A DNA stretch of 8,147 bases from Gammaproteobacteria bacterium (GTDB taxonomy: Bacteria > Pseudomonadota > Gammaproteobacteria > Pseudomonadales > Azotimanducaceae), in assembly GCA_002715785.1 (NCBI GenBank), contig PBAA01000020.1, forward strand, positions 27,521 to 35,667, in the 5' to 3' direction. The notes under the pieces are model-generated. The model did not search any database. It saw nothing but the letters and a program-made list of their open reading frames with translations, and was not told where the DNA came from. How positions within the stretch are numbered: the first letter of the stretch is position 1; each line of letters begins with the position of its first letter. A program made the position numbers and the translations under genes. Shown piece by piece: positions 1 to 6,189 of the stretch.

Positions 1-767
1 TAGGGTTGATAGGTTGTCGTCATTTCTCCGAGGACAAATTGGGCAAACTCTGTTGAATCCGGAAACGGGGCAAGTTCACCAACACCTTTCCATCTATCAG
101 CTTCAGTCTCCGACCAGGCAATAACTTTCGGGAACCCCGCTGTCACTTTCTTCGGGGTTGGATCCATATTGGTGTGTGCACGAAGACCACCAAGAACAAT
201 GCAATCAACCGCCGTCGGTCGATCGCCCAAAAGATAGGCTGACTGATTGAGCTGCGCCTCCGCGACCTCAAGAATACGTACATATTCGGCCTCGGCAGCC
301 GCCTGTTGCTGATTTGATTCGGTTCCCGTCGCCCGACACGCTCGAGGACCCCAATTCAACACCTGAGCCGCTGCGGCCTCGTTTCCACCTGACATTCTTA
401 GTGACGCGAAGCGAGCACTTTCTTCATGATGCCATCGGTAATGCACCATCGTTCGCGCAATCCATTCATCAAAGTACTCCTCAACTGTGTGCACGAGTAC
501 GCCGAGGGGGCCATTGGGGTACATCCTCCGATCTGGAAAGCGGCTGTCTAACATCGTCATAAGCGGCGTGGTGTCGGCTATCATCCAATTTTCTGGTGTA
601 TGTAATACGGGGACCTGATGGGTCCCCGAGCGGTCCTCTATTTCTCCACGGATGTCCGGCGTTTTAGACCGCAGCTCGAATTCAGCACCATAGAACACCA
701 TGGCTGCCTCAAGCTTTCTGGTGAAATAACTGAGTTCACCACCGTAGACGATGTATTTTCTTGGCAT
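1..767 (-). CDS. Glutathione S-transferase family protein (C-terminus beyond window edge)
   Basis: Translating the minus strand from ATG at 767 gives 255 uninterrupted codons to the left edge, where the frame is still open, so the gene is cut at its 3' end. Residues about 4-80 look like the thioredoxin-fold glutathione-binding domain: an opening strand (KYIVYGG), SYFTRKLEAAM after it where GSTs carry the catalytic Ser/Tyr/Cys, then QVPVL with the conserved cis-proline (P53), and IADTTPLMTMLDSRFP, the region that contacts the glutathione gamma-glutamyl group. Residues about 90-255 are the helical domain, including YLLGDRPTAVD (179-188), the usual GST N-capping motif. Known members conjugate or reduce electrophiles with glutathione in the cytoplasm; the substrate here is unknown. 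An in-frame TGA at 792-794, with no start codon between it and 767, fixes the start, although the Shine-Dalgarno is weak. It is divergent from the lipoprotein gene at 962. Confidence 0.88.
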   Translation of the reverse strand, partial: MPRKYIVYGGELSYFTRKLEAAMVFYGAEFELRSKTPDIRGEIEDRSGTHQVPVLHTPENWMIADTTPLMTMLDSRFPDRRMYPNGPLGVLVHTVEEYFDEWIARTMVHYRWHHEESARFASLRMSGGNEAAAAQVLNWGPRACRATGTESNQQQAAAEAEYVRILEVAEAQLNQSAYLLGDRPTAVDCIVLGGLRAHTNMDPTPKKVTAGFPKVIAWSETEADRWKGVGELAPFPDSTEFAQFVLGEMTTTYQP

Positions 768-961
768 GACAAGCCATCCGTTTCCAGCGTGTCAGACAAC
801 CATAGCAAAGTGAAAAGAACGATACGGGACTGTCACCGACGAACCATCAGAGCGACCAAGGTCTTTCAACACTTATGCAGAAATGCTGCACCCCGGAACA
901 AAGAGCGCTCGTGACGACTTTAGTCCATGCTTAAATATTGTTCTGGAGGGTCATTGGAACT
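768..961. promoter_or_regulatory. Divergent intergenic region, presumed to hold two promoters
   Basis: This 194-bp gap separates the divergent GST and lipoprotein genes, so it should contain promoters for both. I could not find a convincing sigma-70 pair. An A/T-rich TTAAAT (931-936) lies close to the plus-strand gene, and a minus-strand TTGAAA (near 869-874) could serve as a -35 box, but neither has a good partner at normal spacing. No RNA gene or terminator was seen. The promoter role is inferred from gene orientation alone. Confidence 0.35.
945..950 (+). promoter_or_regulatory. Ribosome binding site GGAGGG that decides the lipoprotein start
   Basis: GGAGGG sits 11 nt before the GTG at 962. 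The same frame is open from a TTG at 938, but that codon lies upstream of this Shine-Dalgarno and would put extra residues in front of the signal peptide. The GTG start instead gives a clean lipoprotein signal sequence. Confidence 0.65.
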
Positions 962-2224
962 GTGTACCCTAAGACCACGCGTATCTTCCTGATCGCATTT
1001 TCCTTATTGCCCCCGGTGCTTTTAATCGCAATCGTCGGGTGTGCCGAAAAACAAATCGATCGACGTGGCTACGATATCCAAATCATCGAAACAGACGCGA
1101 AGCCAGGCAGCTCCGCGCCCCATCTCGCGACGGATGTTGACGATCTAGTCGTATTGAGTTGGCTTGAACCACATGACGCCTCGACCTCGCTGCGATATAG
1201 CACCTTCGAACGAGATGAATGGGCAACTTCGAGTGTGGTGGCCACCGGCTCTAATTGGTTCGTCAACTGGGCAGATTTTCCATCCGTCACACCCATCTCA
1301 CGAACCCGATGGTCTGCGCATTGGTTGGTTCGGCAGCCCGCTGGAGGCTTTGCCTACGATGTCGAAATCGCTCGCTCCATTGACGCTGGCGTCACTTGGT
1401 CCGAATCAGAGAAACCCCATCACGATGGCACGCCGAGCGAACATGGTTTCGTTAGCCTCGCCTCATATCAAGACGAGCTTATCGCCGTTTGGTTAGATGG
1501 CCGAGAAATGGTCGAGGGACAACACGGCTCTGATGAGACAACGGCCGGCGGAATGACGCTACGATCGGCCAGTGTCGCAATGGGAAAACCATTTCAAAAT
1601 TCCCAACTTGTTGACGATCTCGTTTGCGATTGCTGTCAAACCGATATCGCCATCGCCGACAGTGGCCCGATCTTGGTATACCGCGATAGAAATCGCGATG
1701 AAATCCGAGATATTTATGTTTCACGACTACTGGATGGACGTTGGGAGACTGGGCGTTCTATTTTTCAGGATACTTGGCAGATCGGCGGCTGCCCGGTCAA
1801 CGGACCGGCAATTGCGGCATATAACGGAGCTGTCGTTATCGCCTGGTATACGGAAGCGAACTCAACGCCTCTCGTCCGAATGATACGTTCCGATGACGAC
1901 GGCAGATCCTTCGGCTCACCCGTGATGATTGACGCCAACTCTCCGGTTGGAAGGGTAGATATCGATTTTCTCGACGGTGGGGACGCCGTTGTCAGTTGGA
2001 TGGGAAAAAACGATCGGGACGAGGGGGCGCTCCTATGGCGAGTGATTTCAAACACGGGAAGGCTTGGCCCATTGCGGACAGTCACCCGCATGAGTACTCG
2101 GCGAAATGCCGGCTTCCCTCAAATGAGTCGCGTTGGAGATGGGCTTCTTTTTGCTTGGACAGACACGTCCCGGGACGCCTCTACAATTCGAACAGCACGC
2201 GTGCTTTTTCATCACCGAAATTAG
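962..2224 (+). CDS. Lipoprotein with sialidase-like (Asp-box/BNR) beta-propeller domain and CDCC motif
   Basis: A 420-residue protein from the GTG at 962, chosen because of the Shine-Dalgarno at 945-950. Residues 1-26 form a lipoprotein signal peptide: basic start (YPKTTR), hydrophobic core, and lipobox AIVG before Cys27, so it should be anchored to the cell envelope. The mature part has the rhythm of a sialidase-fold propeller: Asp box SIDAGVTW (139-146), a looser copy SDDDGRSF (310-317), and repeated beta-strand blocks such as LIAVWLDGRE, PILVYRDRNRDEIRD and AVVSWMGK. Apart from Cys27 its only cysteines are C222, C224, C225 (VCDCCQT) and C277 (GGCPVNGPA). From memory, this CDCC/GGCPVNGPA pair recurs in proteins annotated as exo-alpha-sialidase or BNR protein. 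The RIP motif of true sialidases is not visible, so enzymatic sialidase activity is doubtful; a structural, ligand-binding or metal-binding role is as likely. It is followed after 87 bp by a small exported cysteine-rich protein on the same strand, probably co-transcribed. Confidence 0.82.
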   Translation: MYPKTTRIFLIAFSLLPPVLLIAIVGCAEKQIDRRGYDIQIIETDAKPGSSAPHLATDVDDLVVLSWLEPHDASTSLRYSTFERDEWATSSVVATGSNWFVNWADFPSVTPISRTRWSAHWLVRQPAGGFAYDVEIARSIDAGVTWSESEKPHHDGTPSEHGFVSLASYQDELIAVWLDGREMVEGQHGSDETTAGGMTLRSASVAMGKPFQNSQLVDDLVCDCCQTDIAIADSGPILVYRDRNRDEIRDIYVSRLLDGRWETGRSIFQDTWQIGGCPVNGPAIAAYNGAVVIAWYTEANSTPLVRMIRSDDDGRSFGSPVMIDANSPVGRVDIDFLDGGDAVVSWMGKNDRDEGALLWRVISNTGRLGPLRTVTRMSTRRNAGFPQMSRVGDGLLFAWTDTSRDASTIRTARVLFHHRN

Positions 2225-2266
2225 CCCCGTCCACGACAACTCGGAAAATCGTAGTCTTGCACTCAA

Positions 2267-2283
2267 CTGATCGATCTGATCAG
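2267..2283 (+). other. Small hairpin with three GATC sites between the lipoprotein and cysteine-rich genes
   Basis: CTGATC (2267-2272) is complementary to GATCAG (2278-2283) across a 5-nt loop. The 13 bases at 2269-2281 contain three GATC tetramers. There is no T-tract, so this is not an intrinsic terminator. It could be a weak mRNA structure or a cluster of Dam sites, or it may have no function. Confidence 0.25.
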
Positions 2284-2311
2284 CTACGAGAAATGACAAG
2301 GAAACAACTCG

Positions 2312-2677
2312 ATGACGAAGACAAGATCATCTTGGATCGCGGGAACATGCCTGATCGTGCTAGCAGCCGGGGGTTTTGCTGCACATCACGAGACCGCATC
2401 GGAGGCGGTAGACAATCACGGTAAGCCAGTAACGAAATCCGAGAAAGCAAAAACAAAAGTCAAAGAGGAAGAGGCCTCGAGTGAGCAAACGACTGAGGGC
2501 AGCGAGTCGGCGGGATCTTCTACCCAAAACCCGTGCATGGAGGACATTAGAAAACACTGTTCAGATTCGTTTGGTACCGGCGATCGCAGCGCCGTTATGC
2601 TGTGCCTCCAAGACAACTACTCAAACTTTTCCGAAGCGTGCCAGCAAGCAATTCAGGCGCGTATGCAAGGTCGGTAA
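2312..2677 (+). CDS. Small exported protein with one GLG1-type cysteine-rich repeat
   Basis: A 121-residue protein starting at ATG 2312, with AAGG at 2298-2301 about 10 nt upstream as Shine-Dalgarno. Residues 1-24 resemble a Sec signal peptide: MTKTR, then a hydrophobic stretch, ending GGFAA, with likely cleavage near A24. Residues 25-73 are a hydrophilic, low-complexity Lys/Glu/Ser/Thr linker. Residues 74-115 form a compact module with cysteines at 75, 83, 98 and 110 (C-x7-C-x14-C-x11-C) and the signature CMEDI..HC and MLCLQDN, matching the cysteine-rich repeat first described in Golgi apparatus protein 1 (PF00839). In bacteria such modules occur in short periplasmic proteins of unknown function, presumably as two disulfides. 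It is the second gene of a likely unit with the lipoprotein; both have cysteine motifs and are exported. It ends 11 bp from the convergent esterase stop. Confidence 0.8.
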   Translation: MTKTRSSWIAGTCLIVLAAGGFAAHHETASEAVDNHGKPVTKSEKAKTKVKEEEASSEQTTEGSESAGSSTQNPCMEDIRKHCSDSFGTGDRSAVMLCLQDNYSNFSEACQQAIQARMQGR

Positions 2678-2688
2678 ACGAAGGGTCT

Positions 2689-3606
2689 TCAGACCGTACC
2701 GAATAACCATCTGAGTGAATCGGCGAAGATTGCTCCGCCATGGCGGAGCGAATGTGTCCCCGCGCCGTAGACAAATCGGTGTTCGTAATCCGCGAACTCT
2801 AGGGCGCTAGCCATTTGTTGGTTTGCCAACGGCCAGTTTCCTAGCCAATTATCGAGATCGTGTTTCCCACTCTGGAGAAACACTCTTATGGGCTTTTTCA
2901 CGCTCGTCCGCACCAAATAAGGGTAGTTGTGTCCCCCACGTATGTTCGTAAACGAGCCACAATGACTGAGCACCAACCCAAACACGGAAGCGTCATGCCA
3001 AGCTGCATTGAGTGCACAGATACCACCACTCGATATACCGCATATAAGGCGCTTACGAGGGTCAACGTCCAACTCACATCCGAGTTTGGATTCGACCAGT
3101 GGAACCAGCTCATCTTTAATGAAGTTCACGTAACGAGGCGTGATGGAATCATATTCGTATGACCGACCCCGATCAGGATAGCTCCCGTCGGGAACGGGCT
3201 CATCAGGCGTCCCCGGATTCACAAAGATTCCGACAATTGGCGGAAGTTCCTTGGTGTGAATAAGTGAATCGAATACGGCCGGTACCTGGACAGATCCAGC
3301 ACGGTGTACGTATCCCGCTCCGTCATTAAAAAAAGCGAGGGCAGGGCGGACCTTCTGGGGATCGAAATCCGGGGGCGTATAGATCCAGATATCGCGGGTG
3401 GTATTCGGGTACATCTCAGTATCCCGCCAATCGCGGATTTTCTCGACCTTTCCCCGTGGTATTGATCGAGGCGATGCCTCGGCACAGGGGTTGTACTGGT
3501 TATCCTCCATCGTAGCCGCTGGGTCGACCCGAGGCTTCGGTAAGATCTCATTGTCTGGAAGACGATTGAGCCCATGGGCAACAAACGTTTCGACTTCTAA
3601 CGGCAT
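2689..3606 (-). CDS. Alpha/beta-hydrolase, esterase-D/enterochelin-esterase-like family
   Basis: A 305-residue protein from ATG 3606, preceded by a strong AGGAGT Shine-Dalgarno 5 nt upstream. After a polar N-terminal segment of about 55 residues comes the hydrolase fold: TRDIWIYTPPDFDP (70-83) as the opening strand, ALAFFNDGAGY (89-99) with the oxyanion-side loop, IVGIFVNPG (124-132), and the nucleophile elbow GISSGG (190-195) with Ser192 as the likely nucleophile. The acid is probably Asp250 or Asp252 in SGKHDLDNW, and the histidine His285 in GAGTHSLRHGG, in the usual order for PF00756. Relatives hydrolyse ester bonds of siderophores, S-formylglutathione or acyl/feruloyl esters; the substrate here cannot be told. 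No signal peptide is visible, so it is probably cytoplasmic. It is a single gene, convergent with the cysteine-rich gene and divergent from the MscS gene. Confidence 0.85.
   Translation of the reverse strand: MPLEVETFVAHGLNRLPDNEILPKPRVDPAATMEDNQYNPCAEASPRSIPRGKVEKIRDWRDTEMYPNTTRDIWIYTPPDFDPQKVRPALAFFNDGAGYVHRAGSVQVPAVFDSLIHTKELPPIVGIFVNPGTPDEPVPDGSYPDRGRSYEYDSITPRYVNFIKDELVPLVESKLGCELDVDPRKRLICGISSGGICALNAAWHDASVFGLVLSHCGSFTNIRGGHNYPYLVRTSVKKPIRVFLQSGKHDLDNWLGNWPLANQQMASALEFADYEHRFVYGAGTHSLRHGGAIFADSLRWLFGTV
2732..2749. repeat. Perfect 18-bp palindrome inside the esterase 3' end
   Basis: GCTCCGCCATGGCGGAGC reads identically on both strands. It lies in the esterase codons for LRHGGA, just after the predicted catalytic histidine, and 54 bp past the stop of the convergent cysteine-rich gene. 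RNA from either strand could fold into a GC-rich hairpin, though a perfect palindrome must open a small loop. No T-tract follows on the plus strand, so an intrinsic terminator for the incoming transcript is only a weak possibility. Confidence 0.4.
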
Positions 3607-3611
3607 AAATT

Positions 3612-3617
3612 ACTCCT
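3612..3617 (-). promoter_or_regulatory. Strong ribosome binding site of the esterase
   Basis: On the minus strand AGGAGT lies 5 nt before the ATG at 3606, near-optimal in sequence and spacing. It fixes the esterase start and so shows that the long polar N-terminal segment is really translated. Confidence 0.7.
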
Positions 3618-3748
3618 ACTAAGGAATCCATAGCTTCGGCGGTCATAGCGTGCTGGAAAGTCATCCACCAACTTCCCGGACGTGAATACTACCGCGGGTC
3701 ATTGCACTTCGATGCACCTAACGAAGATCGGATTGATAATCGACTAAC

Positions 3749-3768
3749 GCGTTGCAATGTCGCAACGC
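3749..3768. other. Inverted repeat GCGTTGC/GCAACGC upstream of the MscS gene
   Basis: Two 7-nt perfect arms (3749-3755 and 3762-3768) flank a 6-nt loop. The left arm overlaps the 8-bp palindrome AACGCGTT (3746-3753), and the right side of the structure starts 25-45 bp before the MscS Shine-Dalgarno. With no T-tract it is not an intrinsic terminator. It could be a regulator binding site or a 5'-leader hairpin. Confidence 0.4.
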
Positions 3769-3792
3769 AGATGCAATGTTGGCAATGGTTTT

Positions 3793-3798
3793 AAGGAG
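3793..3798 (+). promoter_or_regulatory. Ribosome binding site AAGGAG fixing the GTG start of the MscS gene
   Basis: AAGGAG is a near-perfect Shine-Dalgarno placed 8 nt before the GTG at 3807. It identifies GTG as the initiator, since no ATG lies at comparable spacing. Confidence 0.75.
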
Positions 3799-3806
3799 AC
3801 CCGATT

Positions 3807-4958
3807 GTGACCGACGCGATACTCGCAACTACCCGTGATCAAGAGCAAGTCGGAATTTCCCCGATATCAGAGGAATTACCGAACGTCGTCGACTGGCTAC
3901 CGGATGGGTTGATTCCGACTTGGGAAATCGTTCTGGCAACGCCTTTCCTTGCCTCACTCGTCATCGCGATAACGTTTTACCTATTAGCGATCGTTTTACG
4001 CAGCGTCATTTTCTGGGGCTTAGGCCAACTGGCTAACATGACGGAATCGCTACTGGACGACGATGTTCTCCAATATTTGCGTAAACCAGCATTTACCTCG
4101 GTCCTGTATTTCGGCCTCACGCTAGCGACAAATATGGCCCCGCTTCCTTTTGGCAAGCAGTTAATTATCAATATTCTACTGTCCGTGATTATCGGAAGCT
4201 GGATGCGCGCATCGATTCTGATATCGACCGTGTTGCTTGACACGTTAGAACAACACGATCGGTTCAGCTTGGTCGAAATTCGAACGAAGCCGTTATTCGA
4301 TCTCACCGCGAAAATCCTAACCATTCTCGTCGGCAGTTACTTGCTTTTACTCATTTGGGGAATTAATCCTCTTGGATGGCTAGCGTCAGCTGGCATTGTG
4401 GGGATCGCCATTGGCTTTGCGGCGCAAGACACCCTGGCAAACGTATTTTCAGGCTTTTTCATCGTGGCTGACGCCCCCTACAGGATCGGTGACTACATCA
4501 CACTCGATACTGGTGAGCGTGGTTTAGTGTCGCGAATCGGACTACGGAGTACTCGGTTGCTGACGCGGGACGATGTCGAAATCACGATTCCTAATGGTGT
4601 CATCGCTAGTGCCAAAATCGTTAACGAGAGCGGAGGGCCTTACCTGAAAATTCGAGTACCCATTGCCTTCGGGGTCGCATACGGTTCTGATGTTGATCAC
4701 GTCTCCCAAGTCGTCCAGACCATAGCCGAATCACATCCATCAGTTTGTGAGCAACCACAACCCATGGTTCGAATGCGCGCATTCGGCGCTTCCAGTCTCG
4801 ATTTCGAACTTCTTGTCTGGATTGAGGATCCCCAATACAAAGGATCGATTTCTCATGATCTCTTCGTCGAGATCTACAAAGCCTTTGGACGCGAGGACAT
4901 CGAAATACCGTACTCGAAACAAGACCTTTACTTAAAGGAACTGCCACAAAAGGAATAG
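3807..4958 (+). CDS. MscS-family mechanosensitive ion channel
   Basis: A 383-residue membrane protein started by GTG. Hydrophobic segments lie at about 44-70, 95-112, 118-144, 165-185 and 190-220, giving around five membrane spans versus three in E. coli MscS (286 residues), so it is a mid-size member with extra N-terminal helices. The last span is the pore-lining helix: glycine/alanine-rich GWLASAGIVGIAIGFAAQ (190-207), then QDTLANVFSGFFI and the beta-domain opening PYRIGDYI (224-231). Residues 232-275 form the MscS beta domain, with the usual R-ST-L--RD---ITIPN signature (247-263). The rest is the cytosolic alpha/beta cage, ending near IEIPYSKQDLYL, the family's typical close. Such channels sit in the inner membrane and release solutes during hypo-osmotic shock. 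The gene is single and convergent with the SDR gene, with only 20 bp between their stops. Confidence 0.93.
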   Translation: MTDAILATTRDQEQVGISPISEELPNVVDWLPDGLIPTWEIVLATPFLASLVIAITFYLLAIVLRSVIFWGLGQLANMTESLLDDDVLQYLRKPAFTSVLYFGLTLATNMAPLPFGKQLIINILLSVIIGSWMRASILISTVLLDTLEQHDRFSLVEIRTKPLFDLTAKILTILVGSYLLLLIWGINPLGWLASAGIVGIAIGFAAQDTLANVFSGFFIVADAPYRIGDYITLDTGERGLVSRIGLRSTRLLTRDDVEITIPNGVIASAKIVNESGGPYLKIRVPIAFGVAYGSDVDHVSQVVQTIAESHPSVCEQPQPMVRMRAFGASSLDFELLVWIEDPQYKGSISHDLFVEIYKAFGREDIEIPYSKQDLYLKELPQKE

Positions 4959-4978
4959 ATCGCAAACACGATTCGTTC

Positions 4979-6088
4979 TCAGACGTTCAACTGTGGTGTG
5001 ACAATTCCTAGCTCGATCGACGTCTCGACCACATCTCGAATGGTGTCTTCGACCGGTCGAATCGTAGCCCCGAGCACTTCTTTGGCCTTTTTGCAGTCGT
5101 TCAAGACATTCGATTCTATGGTGATCGCATTTCCAGAACCGGTGACGGTGGCAGGTTCTCCCAATTTAAAGGATGGAAAATTCTCCTGGATCACCGCCGC
5201 AACCTCGGTTCCAAACCGAAGCGCAGAACGGCCACCACTACCGTGCATAACGTAGCGATTACCGCCGTGCGAGTCTTTGTGATCAGCGTCTGATTCGGCA
5301 GCGAGCCGGTGGGCCTTAACCAGATCCCTTACATCGATAATGTTGTAGTACATATCGTATTTAGACGGCCAGGAAGGCTCGAGCCCCCCAGCGAGTCGCC
5401 CAATCTGTTCGATCCATTGACCCACCTGTGCCTTAAAAAGGATCGGGCCACAGATCATGGCTGGATTCATGGTGATTGCGTCCCAAAGTCCGTCACTCGC
5501 GGCCGCAGCTGCGTTGATAAAGAGCTCCGTGTCGACTTTGCTCTTGGCGTAGGAATTTCTGGGATGATCCCAGTGCTCGGGGTTGACGTCATCGGAGGCC
5601 CAGTCGGTTTCAGTCCACTCATAACCTTTCGGGAGCGATGCTCCCTTGGCGCCAGAAACAGCGGCCATCGAACTGGTGTAGATCATCCGTTTCACGGATC
5701 CGCTGGCATTAATCGCATCGATGACGTTTTGAGTGCCAATCATGCCGCCATCGTAGACGTCCTGCGCCACATCACCACTTCCCAACGGCTGAGACTTTCC
5801 GTCCGCCGAATTTCCGAGTACCGCGGCGACATGGAATACGCCGGAACATCCGCCGAATGCGTCATCGTACGAGCCCTGAGTGAATAGATCGCATCCGTCA
5901 ATAACATCAACGTTCGCAAGTCGACTGAGATAGTCGACACTATCCTTTCCACGCCACGAACTTGCGTCCCGGATACAAGCCCTAACCTGGTAGCCGTGAT
6001 GAACCAATTCGCGGACCATGTGTCCACCAGTGAATCCTGAGCACCCCGTCACGGCCACGGGCCCGTCTTTTGGAGATATCGATGCCAT
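4979..6088 (-). CDS. NAD(P)-dependent extended SDR, dihydroflavonol/cinnamoyl-CoA reductase-like
   Basis: A 369-residue protein counted from ATG 6088 (MASISPK). Residues 11-40 form the Rossmann nucleotide-binding unit, VAVTGCSGFTGG with G15-x2-G18-x2-G21, then VRACIRD, where Arg40 after the second strand favours NADP(H). Downstream are HVAAV (about 86-90), YTSSMAAV with the catalytic serine (139/140), the YxxxK pair Tyr180/Lys184 in NSYAKSK, MNPAMICGP and DVRDLVKAH (252-260), all in the order of extended SDRs that reduce aldehydes, ketones or CoA thioesters. The substrate is unknown. It is third of three minus-strand genes, 101 bp after the oxygenase. The start is uncertain: the frame stays open upstream through ATG 6115 to TTG 6142, and that TTG has a fairly good GAGGGG sequence behind it. 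I chose 6088 because the Rossmann strand then begins about ten residues in, as is usual. Confidence 0.88.
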   Translation of the reverse strand: MASISPKDGPVAVTGCSGFTGGHMVRELVHHGYQVRACIRDASSWRGKDSVDYLSRLANVDVIDGCDLFTQGSYDDAFGGCSGVFHVAAVLGNSADGKSQPLGSGDVAQDVYDGGMIGTQNVIDAINASGSVKRMIYTSSMAAVSGAKGASLPKGYEWTETDWASDDVNPEHWDHPRNSYAKSKVDTELFINAAAAASDGLWDAITMNPAMICGPILFKAQVGQWIEQIGRLAGGLEPSWPSKYDMYYNIIDVRDLVKAHRLAAESDADHKDSHGGNRYVMHGSGGRSALRFGTEVAAVIQENFPSFKLGEPATVTGSGNAITIESNVLNDCKKAKEVLGATIRPVEDTIRDVVETSIELGIVTPQLNV

Positions 6089-6127
6089 TTTACAAAGCCC
6101 CGCGAAAAACCCCATTAGATGGTGATC

Positions 6128-6151
6128 GGGTGAACCACGCAAGCTTCACCC
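6128..6151. repeat. Inverted repeat in the leader between the oxygenase and SDR genes
   Basis: GGGTGAA (6128-6134) and TTCACCC (6145-6151) are perfect 7-nt complements around a 10-nt loop, about 40 nt upstream of the favoured SDR start. In the minus-strand RNA the hairpin covers the alternative TTG start (6142) and part of the GAGGGGTG Shine-Dalgarno-like sequence. It lacks an immediate U-tract and so is not a standard terminator; it may influence translation or mRNA stability. Confidence 0.35.
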
Positions 6152-6189
6152 CTCGACGGCGACCCTGATCTATTTGTCAGCCACGCGAT

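Larger units (their letters stand above)
3607..3806. promoter_or_regulatory. Divergent control region between the esterase and MscS genes
   Basis: This 200-bp gap must hold promoters for both divergent genes. It contains TGCAATGT twice in direct orientation (3753-3760 and 3772-3779, 19 bp apart), the same core inverted as ATTGCA at 3701-3706, and an inverted repeat at 3749-3768. GATAAT at 3735-3740 matches five of six bases of a -10 box for the MscS gene but has no good -35 partner. The repeated elements are seen directly; their use as operator sites is inference. Confidence 0.45.

Noticed and set aside
314..562. Plus-strand open frame of 82 codons
   Set aside because: Antisense to the well-supported GST; composition looks like a shadow of that gene.
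618..914. Plus-strand open frame of 98 codons across the GST start and the intergenic region
   Set aside because: Mostly antisense to the GST N-terminal domain, with no Shine-Dalgarno or recognisable protein character.
938..961. TTG at 938 as the lipoprotein start
   Set aside because: The Shine-Dalgarno GGAGGG lies downstream of this codon, and the extra residues would spoil the signal peptide; GTG 962 fits both.
1996..2424. Plus-strand open frame of 142 codons overlapping the lipoprotein end and the start of the cysteine-rich gene
   Set aside because: A different frame over two better-supported genes, with no domain or signal-peptide features.
2684..2695. Small hairpin GGTCT-TC-AGACC at the convergent stop codons
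   Set aside because: The stem is only 4-5 bp and no T-tract follows on either strand, so it does not support a terminator call.
5309..5887. Long open frame (192 codons) on the plus strand
   Set aside because: It lies wholly antisense to the SDR, whose cofactor and catalytic motifs are intact; the plus-strand translation shows no domain features.
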